A stretch of DNA of 8,774 bases, taken from positions 1-8,774 of the forward strand of contig CAWVWF010000155.1 of the NCBI GenBank assembly GCA_963933885.1, written 5' to 3'. The notes under the pieces are model-generated. The model saw only the letters and a program-made list of their open reading frames with translations. It made no database searches and was not told the origin of the DNA. The stretch is from CAWVWF01 sp963933885 (GTDB taxonomy: Bacteria; Bacteroidota; Bacteroidia; Flavobacteriales_C; GCA-002722245). Of the stretch, positions 1-7,742 are shown piece by piece. Position 1 is the stretch's first letter. Every line of letters starts with the position of its first letter. Position numbers and translations under genes: made by a program.

Positions 1-36
1 CATTAATTTGTTTATTAACTTTTAAATTATATAAAT

Positions 37-234
37 ATGACTGTTTCTGCAATCGGAGCTGGATTAGCTGTTATTGGTGCTGGATTAGGTATCGGTAAAA
101 TTGGTGGAGCTGCAATGGAAGGTATCGCAAGACAGCCTGAAGCTGCTTCAAAAATTCAAACTGCAATGATTATTTCTGCTGCCCTTATTGAAGGTGTTGC
201 ATTATTCGGAGTAGTAGTTTCTTTCTTGAAGTAA
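37..234 (+). CDS. atpE: F-type ATP synthase subunit c (proteolipid ring)
   Basis: This 65-residue hydrophobic hairpin forms the membrane rotor ring of the F1Fo ATP synthase, carrying protons between the two half-channels of subunit a. Helix 1 (about residues 5-25) is Gly/Ala-rich. The polar loop has the conserved ARQPEA stretch (31-36), which contacts gamma/epsilon. Helix 2 (about 42-63) holds the essential carboxylate Glu52 in LIEGVALFG. Aligned by eye with Na+-type rings, the Gln ligand position is Ile19, the Ser after the Glu is Gly53 and the Tyr position is Phe57, so H+ coupling is inferred. The protein is short because it has almost no N-terminal extension before helix 1. The ATG lies in an A/T-rich leader without a Shine-Dalgarno sequence, as is usual in Bacteroidota. 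A strong hairpin follows in the 96-nt gap before atpF. Confidence 0.97.
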   Translation: MTVSAIGAGLAVIGAGLGIGKIGGAAMEGIARQPEAASKIQTAMIISAALIEGVALFGVVVSFLK

Positions 235-261
235 TCTTCAAAAGGAACTTTGAAAAAAGAC

Positions 262-297
262 AAAAGATGGTGGTAGCGATTGGCTACCACATCTTTT
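262..297 (+). terminator. Long stem-loop between atpE and atpF (possible attenuator)
   Basis: The left arm (262-277) and right arm (283-297) pair over 15 bp with one bulged G and a 5-nt loop (GATTG). The inner stem is GGTAGC/GCTACC. The right arm ends in TTTT and is followed by ATTTAAATT, so the T tract is interrupted. It could be a leaky intrinsic terminator or an RNA-stabilising or processing hairpin. Either would favour atpE over the downstream genes, which fits the need for many c subunits per complex. The hairpin is seen directly; the function is inferred. Confidence 0.7.
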
Positions 298-330
298 ATT
301 TAAATTGTTAAAACTGAAATTAATATAAAG

Positions 331-825
331 ATGGATTTAATTATACCTAGCGAAGGTTTATTATTTTGGACAACTTTAGTATTTGTTATCCTTTTAGTAT
401 TACTTAAAAAGTTTGCATGGAAGCCAATTTTGGAAGCTGTTCAAACAAGAGAAGGGAATATTCAAACGGCACTTGATGCTGCAAAGGAAGCAGAAGCAAA
501 AATGTCTTCTTTAACTGCTCAAAACGAGGAGTTATTAAAAGCTGCAAGAGAAGAACGTAGTATTATTCTTAAAGAAGCTAAAGAGGCAAAAGAAGCAATC
601 ATCACTGAAGCTAAAGCATCATCTCAAATTGCTGCAGACAAAATCATGTCTGAGGCAAGAGAAATGATAGCTACTGAAAAGATGAAAGCTGTTACTGAAT
701 TGAAAAACCAGGTTGCTGGATTATCAATTGAGATAGCTGAAAGAATTTTAAGGTCTGAATTAGCTGATAAAGCTAAACAAGAGACTTTAATCAATGGTTT
801 AATCGAAGACGTTAAATTAAATTAA
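331..825 (+). CDS. atpF: F-type ATP synthase subunit b (peripheral stalk)
   Basis: This 164-residue protein anchors the stator stalk that stops the alpha/beta hexamer rotating with the rotor. One membrane helix covers about residues 9-27 (after SEGL, up to LLKK). It is followed by the typical FAWKPIL stretch at the membrane exit. Residues about 35-150 form a long charged Ala/Glu/Lys-rich amphipathic helix, the usual b-subunit coiled coil. The C-terminal part (EIAERILRSEL) is the region expected to bind delta. Length is normal for the family (about 155-170). The start is the ATG directly before the N-terminal hydrophobic segment; no better upstream start is visible after the hairpin. The stop codon lies one base before the atpH ATG, so translational coupling is likely. 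Confidence 0.96.
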   Translation: MDLIIPSEGLLFWTTLVFVILLVLLKKFAWKPILEAVQTREGNIQTALDAAKEAEAKMSSLTAQNEELLKAAREERSIILKEAKEAKEAIITEAKASSQIAADKIMSEAREMIATEKMKAVTELKNQVAGLSIEIAERILRSELADKAKQETLINGLIEDVKLN

Positions 826-826
826 G

Positions 827-1384
827 ATGGCATACTCAAGAGCTGCAGCTCGTTACGCAAAATCATTTTTACAACTTGCCGATGAAAAAGGTTTGTTGGA
901 AGATGCTGTAAAAGATATGCAGATGATCAATGAAACTTGTGTAGCCAGCAAAGACTTAATTCAATTGTTAGAAAGCCCAATTGTTAAAACGTATAAGAAA
1001 TTATCGATTTTAGAGGCAATCTTCAAAAGCAATGTTTCTGAATTTACTTTCTCTTTTATTAAGTTAGTTACTGAAAAGAAGAGAGAAGGAGTTATAGACG
1101 ATATTGCTGCTGCATTTGCAGATCTTTACCTAGAGCACCAAAATATATTAAAAGCTGTTATCAAATCTGTTGATGGAGTAGATGATGTAATTTTAGCTAA
1201 GGTTAGAGAAATGGTGAAAGTTGCTTATAACAAAGAAGTACAAATCGAAGAGATTAAAGACGAAAGCCTTATTGGAGGTTTTGTTTTAACGATTGGAGAT
1301 AACCAAATCGATGCTAGTATTAGCAGAAGATTAGCTGAACTAAGAAAAGAGTTTAGTGTGAATCAATACGTGAAAGAATTTTAA
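827..1384 (+). CDS. atpH: F-type ATP synthase subunit delta
   Basis: This 185-residue stator protein (delta, equivalent to mitochondrial OSCP) links the top of the alpha subunits to the b stalk. The N-terminus (AAARYAKSFLQLADEKG) is the characteristic first helix of the six-helix bundle, which spans about residues 1-105. The C-terminal family signature is at residues 149-169, with GGFVLTIGDNQIDASISRRL visible. Length matches the family (about 175-185). It starts one base after the atpF stop and ends 26 nt before atpA, so it is inside the same transcript. No unusual residues or breaks are apparent. Confidence 0.96.
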   Translation: MAYSRAAARYAKSFLQLADEKGLLEDAVKDMQMINETCVASKDLIQLLESPIVKTYKKLSILEAIFKSNVSEFTFSFIKLVTEKKREGVIDDIAAAFADLYLEHQNILKAVIKSVDGVDDVILAKVREMVKVAYNKEVQIEEIKDESLIGGFVLTIGDNQIDASISRRLAELRKEFSVNQYVKEF

Positions 1385-1410
1385 TAAAGCATAGTTTAAA
1401 ATAAATTATA

Positions 1411-2991
1411 ATGGCACAAGTAAAACCAGCAGAAGTTTCAGCAATTTTAAGAGAGCAATTAGCAGGATTAAAGACTGAAGCAGAATTAGAAGAAGTTGGT
1501 ACTGTTCTTCAGATTGGAGATGGTATTGCTAGAGTTTACGGTTTATCAAACGTTCAGTACGGTGAATTAGTTGAATTCGAAAACGGATTACAATCAATCG
1601 CACTTAACTTAGAAGAAGACAATGTTGGTCTTGTACTTTTAGGTTCTGGAAAAGGATTAAAAGAAGGTGCTATCGTTAAGAGAACTAACAGAATTGCTTC
1701 TATCCAAGTTGGAGAAGGAATTGTTGGTCGTGTTATCGATACATTAGGAAATCCAATTGATGGTAAAGGTCCTATCACAGGAGAAACTTTTGAAATGCCT
1801 CTTGAAAGAAAGGCACCGGGAGTTATCTATCGTCAGCCAGTTACTGAGCCATTACAGACTGGAATCAAAGCAGTTGATGCAATGATTCCAATAGGTAGAG
1901 GACAAAGAGAATTGATTATTGGTGATCGTCAAACAGGTAAAACTACTGTTGCAATCGATGCTATTATCAATCAAAAAGAATTTTACGATGCAGGTAAGCC
2001 TGTATACTGTATATATGTTGCAGTTGGACAAAAAAGTTCAACTGTAGCGGGTATTGTTGCTGTTTTGGAAAAAGCAGGAGCAATGGCTTATACAACTATT
2101 GTTAATGCAAGTGCTGCTGATCCTGCTCCAATGCAGTTTTATGCTCCATTTACAGGTGCAGCAGTTGGAGAATTTTTCAGAGATACTGGTAGACCAGCTT
2201 TAATTGTATTTGATGATTTATCAAAGCAAGCAGTTGCATACCGTGAAGTATCTTTATTATTAAGAAGACCACCGGGACGTGAAGCGTATCCTGGAGATGT
2301 TTTCTTCTTACACTCTAGATTATTAGAAAGAGCTGCAAGAGTTACTACTTCTGATGTGATTGCATCACAGATGAATGATTTACCACCTTCTTTAAAAGGA
2401 ATGGTAAAAGGAGGAGGTTCTTTAACGGCACTTCCAATTATTGAAACTCAAGCTGGTGATGTTTCTGCTTATATCCCTACAAACGTAATTTCGATTACTG
2501 ATGGTCAGATATTCTTAGAATCTAACTTATTCTTATCTGGAGTTCGTCCTGCAATTAACGTTGGTATATCTGTATCTCGTGTTGGAGGATCTGCACAAAT
2601 CAAGTCAATGAAGAAGATTTCTGGTACTTTAAAGCTTGATCAAGCTCAGTACCGTGAATTAGAAGCATTTGCTAAATTTGGATCTGATCTAGATGCCGCT
2701 ACTAAGTCTGTAATTGACAAAGGAGCAAGAAACGTTGAGATCTTAAAGCAAGCTCAAAATGCACCAATGACTGTTGAAAATCAGTGTGCAATTATCTTTG
2801 CTGGAACTAACGGAATGATCATGAATGTTCCTGTTAACAAAGTAAAAGAATTCGAAGTTGAGTATTTATCAGTTTTAGAAGCTAGCCATAAAGAAATTTT
2901 AAATTCTTTAAAAGGAGGTAAATTAACTGATGAAGTTGTTGAAACGTTAACGAAAGTTATCAAAGAAGTTTCTGCTAACTACGAAAAGTAA
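1411..2991 (+). CDS. atpA: F-type ATP synthase subunit alpha
   Basis: This 526-residue protein forms the alpha3beta3 head with the separately encoded beta subunits and carries the non-catalytic nucleotide sites. An N-terminal beta-barrel spans about residues 1-95, with the family stretch QIGDGIARVYGL. The P-loop GDRQTGKT is at 171-178 (Lys177). The Walker B-like FDDLSKQAVAYRE has Asp268 and Asp269. The inter-subunit arginine is Arg390 in SVSRVGGSAQ, and the helical C-terminal domain follows. The protein is about 13 residues longer than E. coli alpha. The extra length lies between the ERAARV and GSLTALPIIETQ blocks (Thr/Ser/Asp-rich, including NDLPPSLKG), an insertion I recall from other Bacteroidota alphas. 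The ATG follows an A/T-rich leader. A strong hairpin lies directly after the stop. Confidence 0.98.
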   Translation: MAQVKPAEVSAILREQLAGLKTEAELEEVGTVLQIGDGIARVYGLSNVQYGELVEFENGLQSIALNLEEDNVGLVLLGSGKGLKEGAIVKRTNRIASIQVGEGIVGRVIDTLGNPIDGKGPITGETFEMPLERKAPGVIYRQPVTEPLQTGIKAVDAMIPIGRGQRELIIGDRQTGKTTVAIDAIINQKEFYDAGKPVYCIYVAVGQKSSTVAGIVAVLEKAGAMAYTTIVNASAADPAPMQFYAPFTGAAVGEFFRDTGRPALIVFDDLSKQAVAYREVSLLLRRPPGREAYPGDVFFLHSRLLERAARVTTSDVIASQMNDLPPSLKGMVKGGGSLTALPIIETQAGDVSAYIPTNVISITDGQIFLESNLFLSGVRPAINVGISVSRVGGSAQIKSMKKISGTLKLDQAQYRELEAFAKFGSDLDAATKSVIDKGARNVEILKQAQNAPMTVENQCAIIFAGTNGMIMNVPVNKVKEFEVEYLSVLEASHKEILNSLKGGKLTDEVVETLTKVIKEVSANYEK

Positions 2992-2999
2992 TAATATTC

Positions 3000-3030
3000 A
3001 ATAGAGGCTCTTTTGAGTCTCTATTTTTTT
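3000..3030 (+). terminator. Intrinsic-terminator-like hairpin between atpA and atpG
   Basis: The arms 3000-3010 (AATAGAGGCTC) and 3015-3025 (GAGTCTCTATT) form an 11-bp stem with one G-U wobble and a TTTT loop. The stem runs straight into a seven-T run (3024-3030). By shape this is a complete Rho-independent terminator. It lies 8 nt after the atpA stop and 28 nt before the atpG ATG, inside what should be one operon. Partial read-through would lower atpG relative to atpA, which fits the 3:1 alpha:gamma ratio; that role is inference. Confidence 0.8.
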
Positions 3031-3058
3031 ATAAATTGAACGCTGAATTTTTTGTTAA

Positions 3059-3925
3059 ATGGCAAACTTAAAAGAAACCAGAAACAGAATTACATCGATT
3101 AAATCTACGATGCAAATTACGAGTGCTATGAAAATGGTATCTGCGGCTAAATTAAAAAGAGCTCAAGATGCTATTACTCAGATGCGTCCGTATGCTGAAA
3201 AGTTACAGGAGATTTTAGTTAACCTTACTTCAGGGTCTGATGACAATGAAGGTGGTGACTATTCAACTGAAAGACCTGTAGCAAAAGTTTTAATTGTTGC
3301 GATTAACTCTAACAGAGGTTTATGTGGTGGGTTTAACGCTAACATAACTAAAAGATGTAAGGTTCTAGTTGAAGATACTTATGCTGGTCAAGATGTAAGT
3401 TTTTTCTGTATTGGTAAAAAAGTTACTGAGTGGTTAACATTAAGAGAATTGAATGTTGTTAATTCTGAAATAGAAATATACAACAACCTTAATTTTCAAA
3501 CTGTAACGCCAATTGCTGAAAGTGTAATGGCTGAATTTGTTGCTGGTAATTACGATAAAGTAGTTCTTGTTTACAATCAGTTTAAAAATGCTGCAACTCA
3601 ATTGGTTCAAGAAGAACAATTTTTACCAATTGTAGCTAAGGAAGGTGAAGGTGATTCAAATTCTACAGATTACATTTATGAGCCAAACAAGGAATCAATC
3701 ATTACTGAATTAATTCCTAAGTCTTTAAAAACGCAATTTTACAAAGCGCTTTTAGATTCAGTAGCTGGAGAGCATGGTGCACGTATGACTGCAATGCATA
3801 AAGCAACTGATAATGCTAATGAATTAGCAAATGACTTAACATTACAATATAACAAAGCGAGACAAGCTGCTATTACTACTGAGATTTTGGAAATCGTTGG
3901 TGGTGCAGAAGCATTGAAGTCGTAA
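3059..3925 (+). CDS. atpG: F-type ATP synthase subunit gamma (central rotor shaft)
   Basis: This 288-residue protein is the rotating shaft connecting the c ring to the alpha3beta3 head. The N-terminal helix carries the family hallmark (ITSIKSTMQITSAMKMVSAA, residues about 12-31). The central alpha/beta domain (about 75-200) includes the conserved NSNRGLCGGFNANI. The C-terminal helix (about 230-288) has the signature SVAGEHGARMTAMHKATDNA followed by the tip region ending near ILEIVGGAEAL. Length is normal for the family. A short acidic stretch (SGSDDNEGGD, about 58-67) sits between the first helix and the core. The ATG is 28 nt after the T run of the preceding hairpin. The gene is followed by a clear terminator, and atpD and atpC do not follow. 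Confidence 0.97.
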   Translation: MANLKETRNRITSIKSTMQITSAMKMVSAAKLKRAQDAITQMRPYAEKLQEILVNLTSGSDDNEGGDYSTERPVAKVLIVAINSNRGLCGGFNANITKRCKVLVEDTYAGQDVSFFCIGKKVTEWLTLRELNVVNSEIEIYNNLNFQTVTPIAESVMAEFVAGNYDKVVLVYNQFKNAATQLVQEEQFLPIVAKEGEGDSNSTDYIYEPNKESIITELIPKSLKTQFYKALLDSVAGEHGARMTAMHKATDNANELANDLTLQYNKARQAAITTEILEIVGGAEALKS

Positions 3926-3947
3926 GAAATATTATAAAATATATTAG

Positions 3948-3977
3948 AGCCTTCTCATTTTTTGAGGAGGCTTTTTT
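3948..3977 (+). terminator. Rho-independent terminator after atpG
   Basis: The arms 3948-3957 (AGCCTTCTCA) and 3963-3972 (TGAGGAGGCT) form a 10-bp GC-containing stem with one G-U wobble and a five-T loop, followed by a T run at 3972-3977. It lies 22 nt after the atpG stop and is the natural end of the ATP synthase transcript. The downstream kinase therefore probably has its own promoter or relies on read-through. Confidence 0.9.
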
Positions 3978-4121
3978 GTTTTACGGATCTTTTTCTTGTT
4001 GAGCTAAAAGTTTCTAGTTTAGAATCCGTGGTTGGCTTAAGACTTGATGTGCCTTGGTTGAAGATGATAATCGTTATTAATTATTGTTCTATCTTAGTTA
4101 CCGTATTAATATTATTACTAT
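3978..4121 (+). other. Leader region before the kinase gene
   Basis: This 144-nt gap separates the atpG terminator from the kinase start. It contains an imperfect inverted repeat, ACGGATCT at 3983-3990 against AGAATCCGT at 4021-4029 (8 bp with one bulged base, about 30-nt loop). It also contains most of a short hydrophobic ORF that begins at 4064. I could not find a convincing Bacteroidota-type promoter (TTTG, then TAnnTTTG about 19 nt later), so the transcription start of the kinase gene is unresolved. Confidence 0.35.
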
Positions 4122-4135
4122 TTGGACTTATCTAA
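4064..4135 (+). other. Possible 23-codon upstream ORF overlapping the kinase start
   Basis: An ATG at 4064 opens 23 codons ending at TAA 4133-4135. The peptide is strongly hydrophobic (VLILLLFGLI at its end) and could be a single membrane span. It overlaps the proposed TTG start of the kinase by 14 nt in a different frame, an arrangement that could couple translation of the two. A/T-rich sequence makes hydrophobic codons by chance, so whether it is translated is uncertain. Confidence 0.2.
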
Positions 4136-7100
4136 AAAATATAAAATTTCATTTATACTAGTTGGTATTCTACTGGTATTTTGTTCTAGTGTTTTTAGAG
4201 AGGTTATTCAAACAAAAGATTGGCTCGTAAATCATCAATTAAATCATTTTAAAGAAGAAATTACAGCTGTTGATGTTCGACTAGAAAATGAGTTGAAAAG
4301 ATATTTAAATGTTATCGATACCAATTCGTTTGAAGTATTACTTAAAAACGGTGTTGAGTATCATAGGAACCTTGAGAAGGACGGATACGGAATATATTTA
4401 TATGAAGACGATAACCTAAAGTTTTGGAGCTCACACAAGTTTATAATACCAAAGAAGAATATTAGGAATGGTTTTGTTCAAGAAAAAAATGGATTCTATT
4501 TATATAAGAAAATAGAGAAAGATGGAATCACTTTAGTTGGTCAGTATTTAATTAAGAAGAACTACCGATTCGAGAATTCATATGTAACGAATTCTTTTCA
4601 GGAGGAACTTTATTTAGGTGATGATTGGTTGGTTTCCAAATCCAAATTTGGTGAAGCAGAAGAGATAACTATTAAGAATGATCATTTATATATCGAACCT
4701 CAAGAAACTTATTCACCTCCCGTAAATAGATACTTGATAGTCGTTGAAATTCTTGGATTGATTCTGTTTGGGTTAGGAATTGTCTTATTCGCTTTCCATT
4801 GTAGTATTAAATGGAAACTCTTAGGCGTCTTGCCATTTATTCTTTTAGTACGATTTATTTTATGGTATGCAAAAGTTCCTACCAACCTGCATGAACTTGA
4901 TGTATTTCAACCTCAGATTTTAGCTTTTTCTACATGGATACCATCCCTTGGTGATTTGGTTTTGAATGTCTTTTTTGTACTTGTCCTTATTGTTTCAGTT
5001 CTTCGAGGTGTTAAGTTTAAACCAAAGGAATTCACCTCTGTTTTTTATCTAGTAAATGTATTTTTGTTGGCAGTACTTTACATACTCTCATGGGGTGTAA
5101 TTGAAACGATTGAGGGAATGGTAATGAATTCAGAGATTCCTCTAGATTTATCAAATATCTTACTGATAAAATCGAGTACTATAATCGCACTTTTTTGTGT
5201 TGCTGGAATCTTAGGAACCTACCTTTTTGTAGCTTGGAAATTTATTAATTTTTTAAAACAAATTGGAGTTAACTTTCAAAAGTTTATTCTGATTTTGCTG
5301 TTGTTTTATATTGGGATATCTGCTCTTACAAGCTACTTCGGATTTAATGATGTTGAAGATTTATTATGGGGTATTTTGGTTTTATCCTTATTGGCATATT
5401 CTATATATGAACAAAACAGGAAAATTAATTTCTCATTATCGGTAAGTTTACTTTTCATATTTTCGATGATTGTTACACACGCACTTAGAGATTATGGCAC
5501 TAAAAAGGATATTAAGCAAGGGAAGGACTTACTAAAAGAGTTGTCTCAAAATAGAGATGTAATAGCAGAATATTTATTTGATGATTTAGGAGGTAAGATA
5601 TCAGAGAACCATGAGTTGAAGTCTCTATTGAATAGTGATAATACATCGGATCAAGAATTATATAAATATATAAAACAACATTATTTTAATGGTTTTTGGG
5701 AAAAATATGACCTTCAGGTTAATCCTTGTTTTGTAGGAGATAGTATTCAATTAATCAATGGAAGTGATAAGATTGAATGTTCTGGTTTTTTTGAAGATAT
5801 CATAAAGCAGGATGGTGAGCAAGTAACTGATAATTTTTACTTTTTAGAGAACAATAACGGACGAATAAGTTATTTGGGAAGCGTTGAGTTTTCCAATGGA
5901 GAAAAGATTTACTTTGAATTCGATTCTAAATTTAAACCAGATGGTTTAGGTTTTCCAATTCTGTTATTGGATAAGCAGATTGAAAGACGATCCTTAGATG
6001 TTTCTTATTCTTTTGCGATGTATAAGAATGGAACATTGTCCAAACAAAAAGGAGTTTACAATTTCAGTACAAGTTTAGATTACTATTTGGAACCATCTAA
6101 AGAATGGGAGAGAATTGAAAAAGATGGTGTAGAGCACCTTGTTTTTTCAAGAGAAGACACCACTTATCTATTAAGTAAGAAACTAACTGGTACTTGGGAT
6201 CAAATGGCATTTTATTCCTACTTATTTGCATTCTTTTCTATTGTAATGGTTGTAGGGACTATTCTTTTTAAAGTTGTTTATAAGCAAGAGCTATTCACTG
6301 GAAGTTTTAAAGCAAGGTTCCAAGCACTGATTGTTTTTATCTTGTTTTTCAGTACTTTATTTATTGGATTAGGAAGTGTTTACTACCTCAAGAATCAATA
6401 CAATGAGAAAAACTTTGATGCAATTTCAGAGAAGATACAATCTGTAAAAATTGAAGTTGAACATAAGCTAGGAAAACAAGAATCACTTGGAGAAGATGAC
6501 TTAGAATATATTCAAATAATTTTGGAAAAGTTCTCTGGCGTATTCTTTACTGATATAAATTTATTCGATCCTAACGGTGAATTAATTTCCTCTTCTCAGC
6601 CTAAAATTTTCGAAGAAGGTCTATTAGGGAAAAGAATGGATCCACTCGCTATGTATCAGATGCTGTATAATTCTCATTCACAATTTGTTCAAATCGAAGA
6701 AATAGAAGGTATGCAATACCTTTCTGCATATGTGCCATTTTATAATATGCGGGGTGAGTTATTAGCTTATTTGAACCTACCATATTTTGCAAGATCAAAT
6801 GATTTAAAAGATGAAATATCCAACTTTTTAGTTGCGATGCTAAACATCTATGCCTTATTAATTGTTATAGCTTTAGTTGTTGCATTAATAATTACTAATA
6901 AGATTACAGAACCTTTGATTATCATTCAAGAAAAGATGGCGGGAATACAATTAGGTAAAAAGAATGAGCTAATTGATTATAAAGGAAAAGATGAAATTGG
7001 TAAGCTGATTAATGAATACAATCGGATGGTTGTTGAAATAGCTGAGAGTGCACAAAGGTTTGCAGAAAGTGAGCGAGAAGATGCTTGGAGAGAAATGGCA

Positions 7101-7742
7101 AAACAAGTTGCTCATGAAATTAAGAATCCTTTAACACCAATGAAGTTAAGTATCCAACATTTACAAATGAGATGGGATACAATGACTCCGGATGAAAAGG
7201 AAGAACGCTTTATTAATTTTTCTAAGAACTTAGTTGAACAAATCGATACGTTATCCGCAATAGCTTCTGAGTTTTCTTCTTTTGCTAAATTGAAGGATGC
7301 TAACTTTTCTGAAGTAGATTTAATGAGTTTAGTTAATAGTTCTGTTGGGGTGTATGATGGGACTAATGATATCAAGGTAAGTTGTGATTGTGAAATTGAT
7401 TATAGAATATTAGGTGATAAAGATCAGATCCTTAGAGTTTTTAATAATCTAATTAAAAATGCAATTCAAGCGATTCCTAAAGATAGAGAAGGTCGCGTTT
7501 CAGTGTCTATTGCTGAAGAAGGTGATTCTATTTTCGTTTCAGTTACTGATAACGGTAATGGGGTTTCACAAGAAAATCAAGACAAGATTTTCGTTCCAAA
7601 TTTCACAACTAAAAATTCAGGAATGGGACTTGGATTAGCAATGGTTCAGAAAATCATCGAAAATATGAACGGTGAAATTACCTTTAAAACTACACCAGAA
7701 ATTGGAACAGTTTTTATCCTTAAGTTTCCTCTAATTAAATAA
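4122..7742 (+). CDS. Large multi-pass membrane histidine kinase, NtrY-like
   Basis: This 1206-residue two-component sensor kinase has one membrane segment at about 9-24, then a soluble loop (25-203). A cluster of about eight segments lies between 205 and 453, followed by a second large soluble loop (about 455-692). Two more segments (about 696-716 and 733-755) bracket a short turn, followed by a third, Cache-sized loop (about 757-899). The last segment (about 904-925) leads into a HAMP linker (ITEPL, DEIGKL). The H-box AHEIKNPLTPMKLS has the phospho-acceptor His998, preceded by AWREMAKQ as in NtrY-type kinases. The ATPase domain is complete: N-box Asn1113, G1 DNGNGV from Asp1143, F-box FVPNFTTK, and G2 GMGLGL at 1167-1172. 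The start is TTG: an in-frame TAA lies at 4107-4109 and the next Met is far inside the protein, while the first membrane helix needs this start. Signal and partner regulator are unknown. Confidence 0.9.
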   Translation: MDLSKKYKISFILVGILLVFCSSVFREVIQTKDWLVNHQLNHFKEEITAVDVRLENELKRYLNVIDTNSFEVLLKNGVEYHRNLEKDGYGIYLYEDDNLKFWSSHKFIIPKKNIRNGFVQEKNGFYLYKKIEKDGITLVGQYLIKKNYRFENSYVTNSFQEELYLGDDWLVSKSKFGEAEEITIKNDHLYIEPQETYSPPVNRYLIVVEILGLILFGLGIVLFAFHCSIKWKLLGVLPFILLVRFILWYAKVPTNLHELDVFQPQILAFSTWIPSLGDLVLNVFFVLVLIVSVLRGVKFKPKEFTSVFYLVNVFLLAVLYILSWGVIETIEGMVMNSEIPLDLSNILLIKSSTIIALFCVAGILGTYLFVAWKFINFLKQIGVNFQKFILILLLFYIGISALTSYFGFNDVEDLLWGILVLSLLAYSIYEQNRKINFSLSVSLLFIFSMIVTHALRDYGTKKDIKQGKDLLKELSQNRDVIAEYLFDDLGGKISENHELKSLLNSDNTSDQELYKYIKQHYFNGFWEKYDLQVNPCFVGDSIQLINGSDKIECSGFFEDIIKQDGEQVTDNFYFLENNNGRISYLGSVEFSNGEKIYFEFDSKFKPDGLGFPILLLDKQIERRSLDVSYSFAMYKNGTLSKQKGVYNFSTSLDYYLEPSKEWERIEKDGVEHLVFSREDTTYLLSKKLTGTWDQMAFYSYLFAFFSIVMVVGTILFKVVYKQELFTGSFKARFQALIVFILFFSTLFIGLGSVYYLKNQYNEKNFDAISEKIQSVKIEVEHKLGKQESLGEDDLEYIQIILEKFSGVFFTDINLFDPNGELISSSQPKIFEEGLLGKRMDPLAMYQMLYNSHSQFVQIEEIEGMQYLSAYVPFYNMRGELLAYLNLPYFARSNDLKDEISNFLVAMLNIYALLIVIALVVALIITNKITEPLIIIQEKMAGIQLGKKNELIDYKGKDEIGKLINEYNRMVVEIAESAQRFAESEREDAWREMAKQVAHEIKNPLTPMKLSIQHLQMRWDTMTPDEKEERFINFSKNLVEQIDTLSAIASEFSSFAKLKDANFSEVDLMSLVNSSVGVYDGTNDIKVSCDCEIDYRILGDKDQILRVFNNLIKNAIQAIPKDREGRVSVSIAEEGDSIFVSVTDNGNGVSQENQDKIFVPNFTTKNSGMGLGLAMVQKIIENMNGEITFKTTPEIGTVFILKFPLIK

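Noticed and set aside
1..36. CAT TAA at 1-6 as the end of atpB
   Set aside because: Subunit a proteins often end in histidine and atpB is expected just upstream, but two codons are too little to support a feature.
267..311. 14-codon ORF (MVVAIGYHIFYLNC) between atpE and atpF
   Set aside because: It is made up mostly of the two arms of the hairpin at 262-297. The base pairing explains the sequence better than coding does.
1554..1778. Reverse-strand ORF of 74 codons inside atpA
   Set aside because: It lies wholly opposite the well-conserved alpha-subunit coding sequence, has no recognisable domain and is Ser/Pro-rich as expected of antisense translation. The same applies to the reverse-strand ORFs at 2781-2963 (in atpA) and 7112-7375 (in the kinase).
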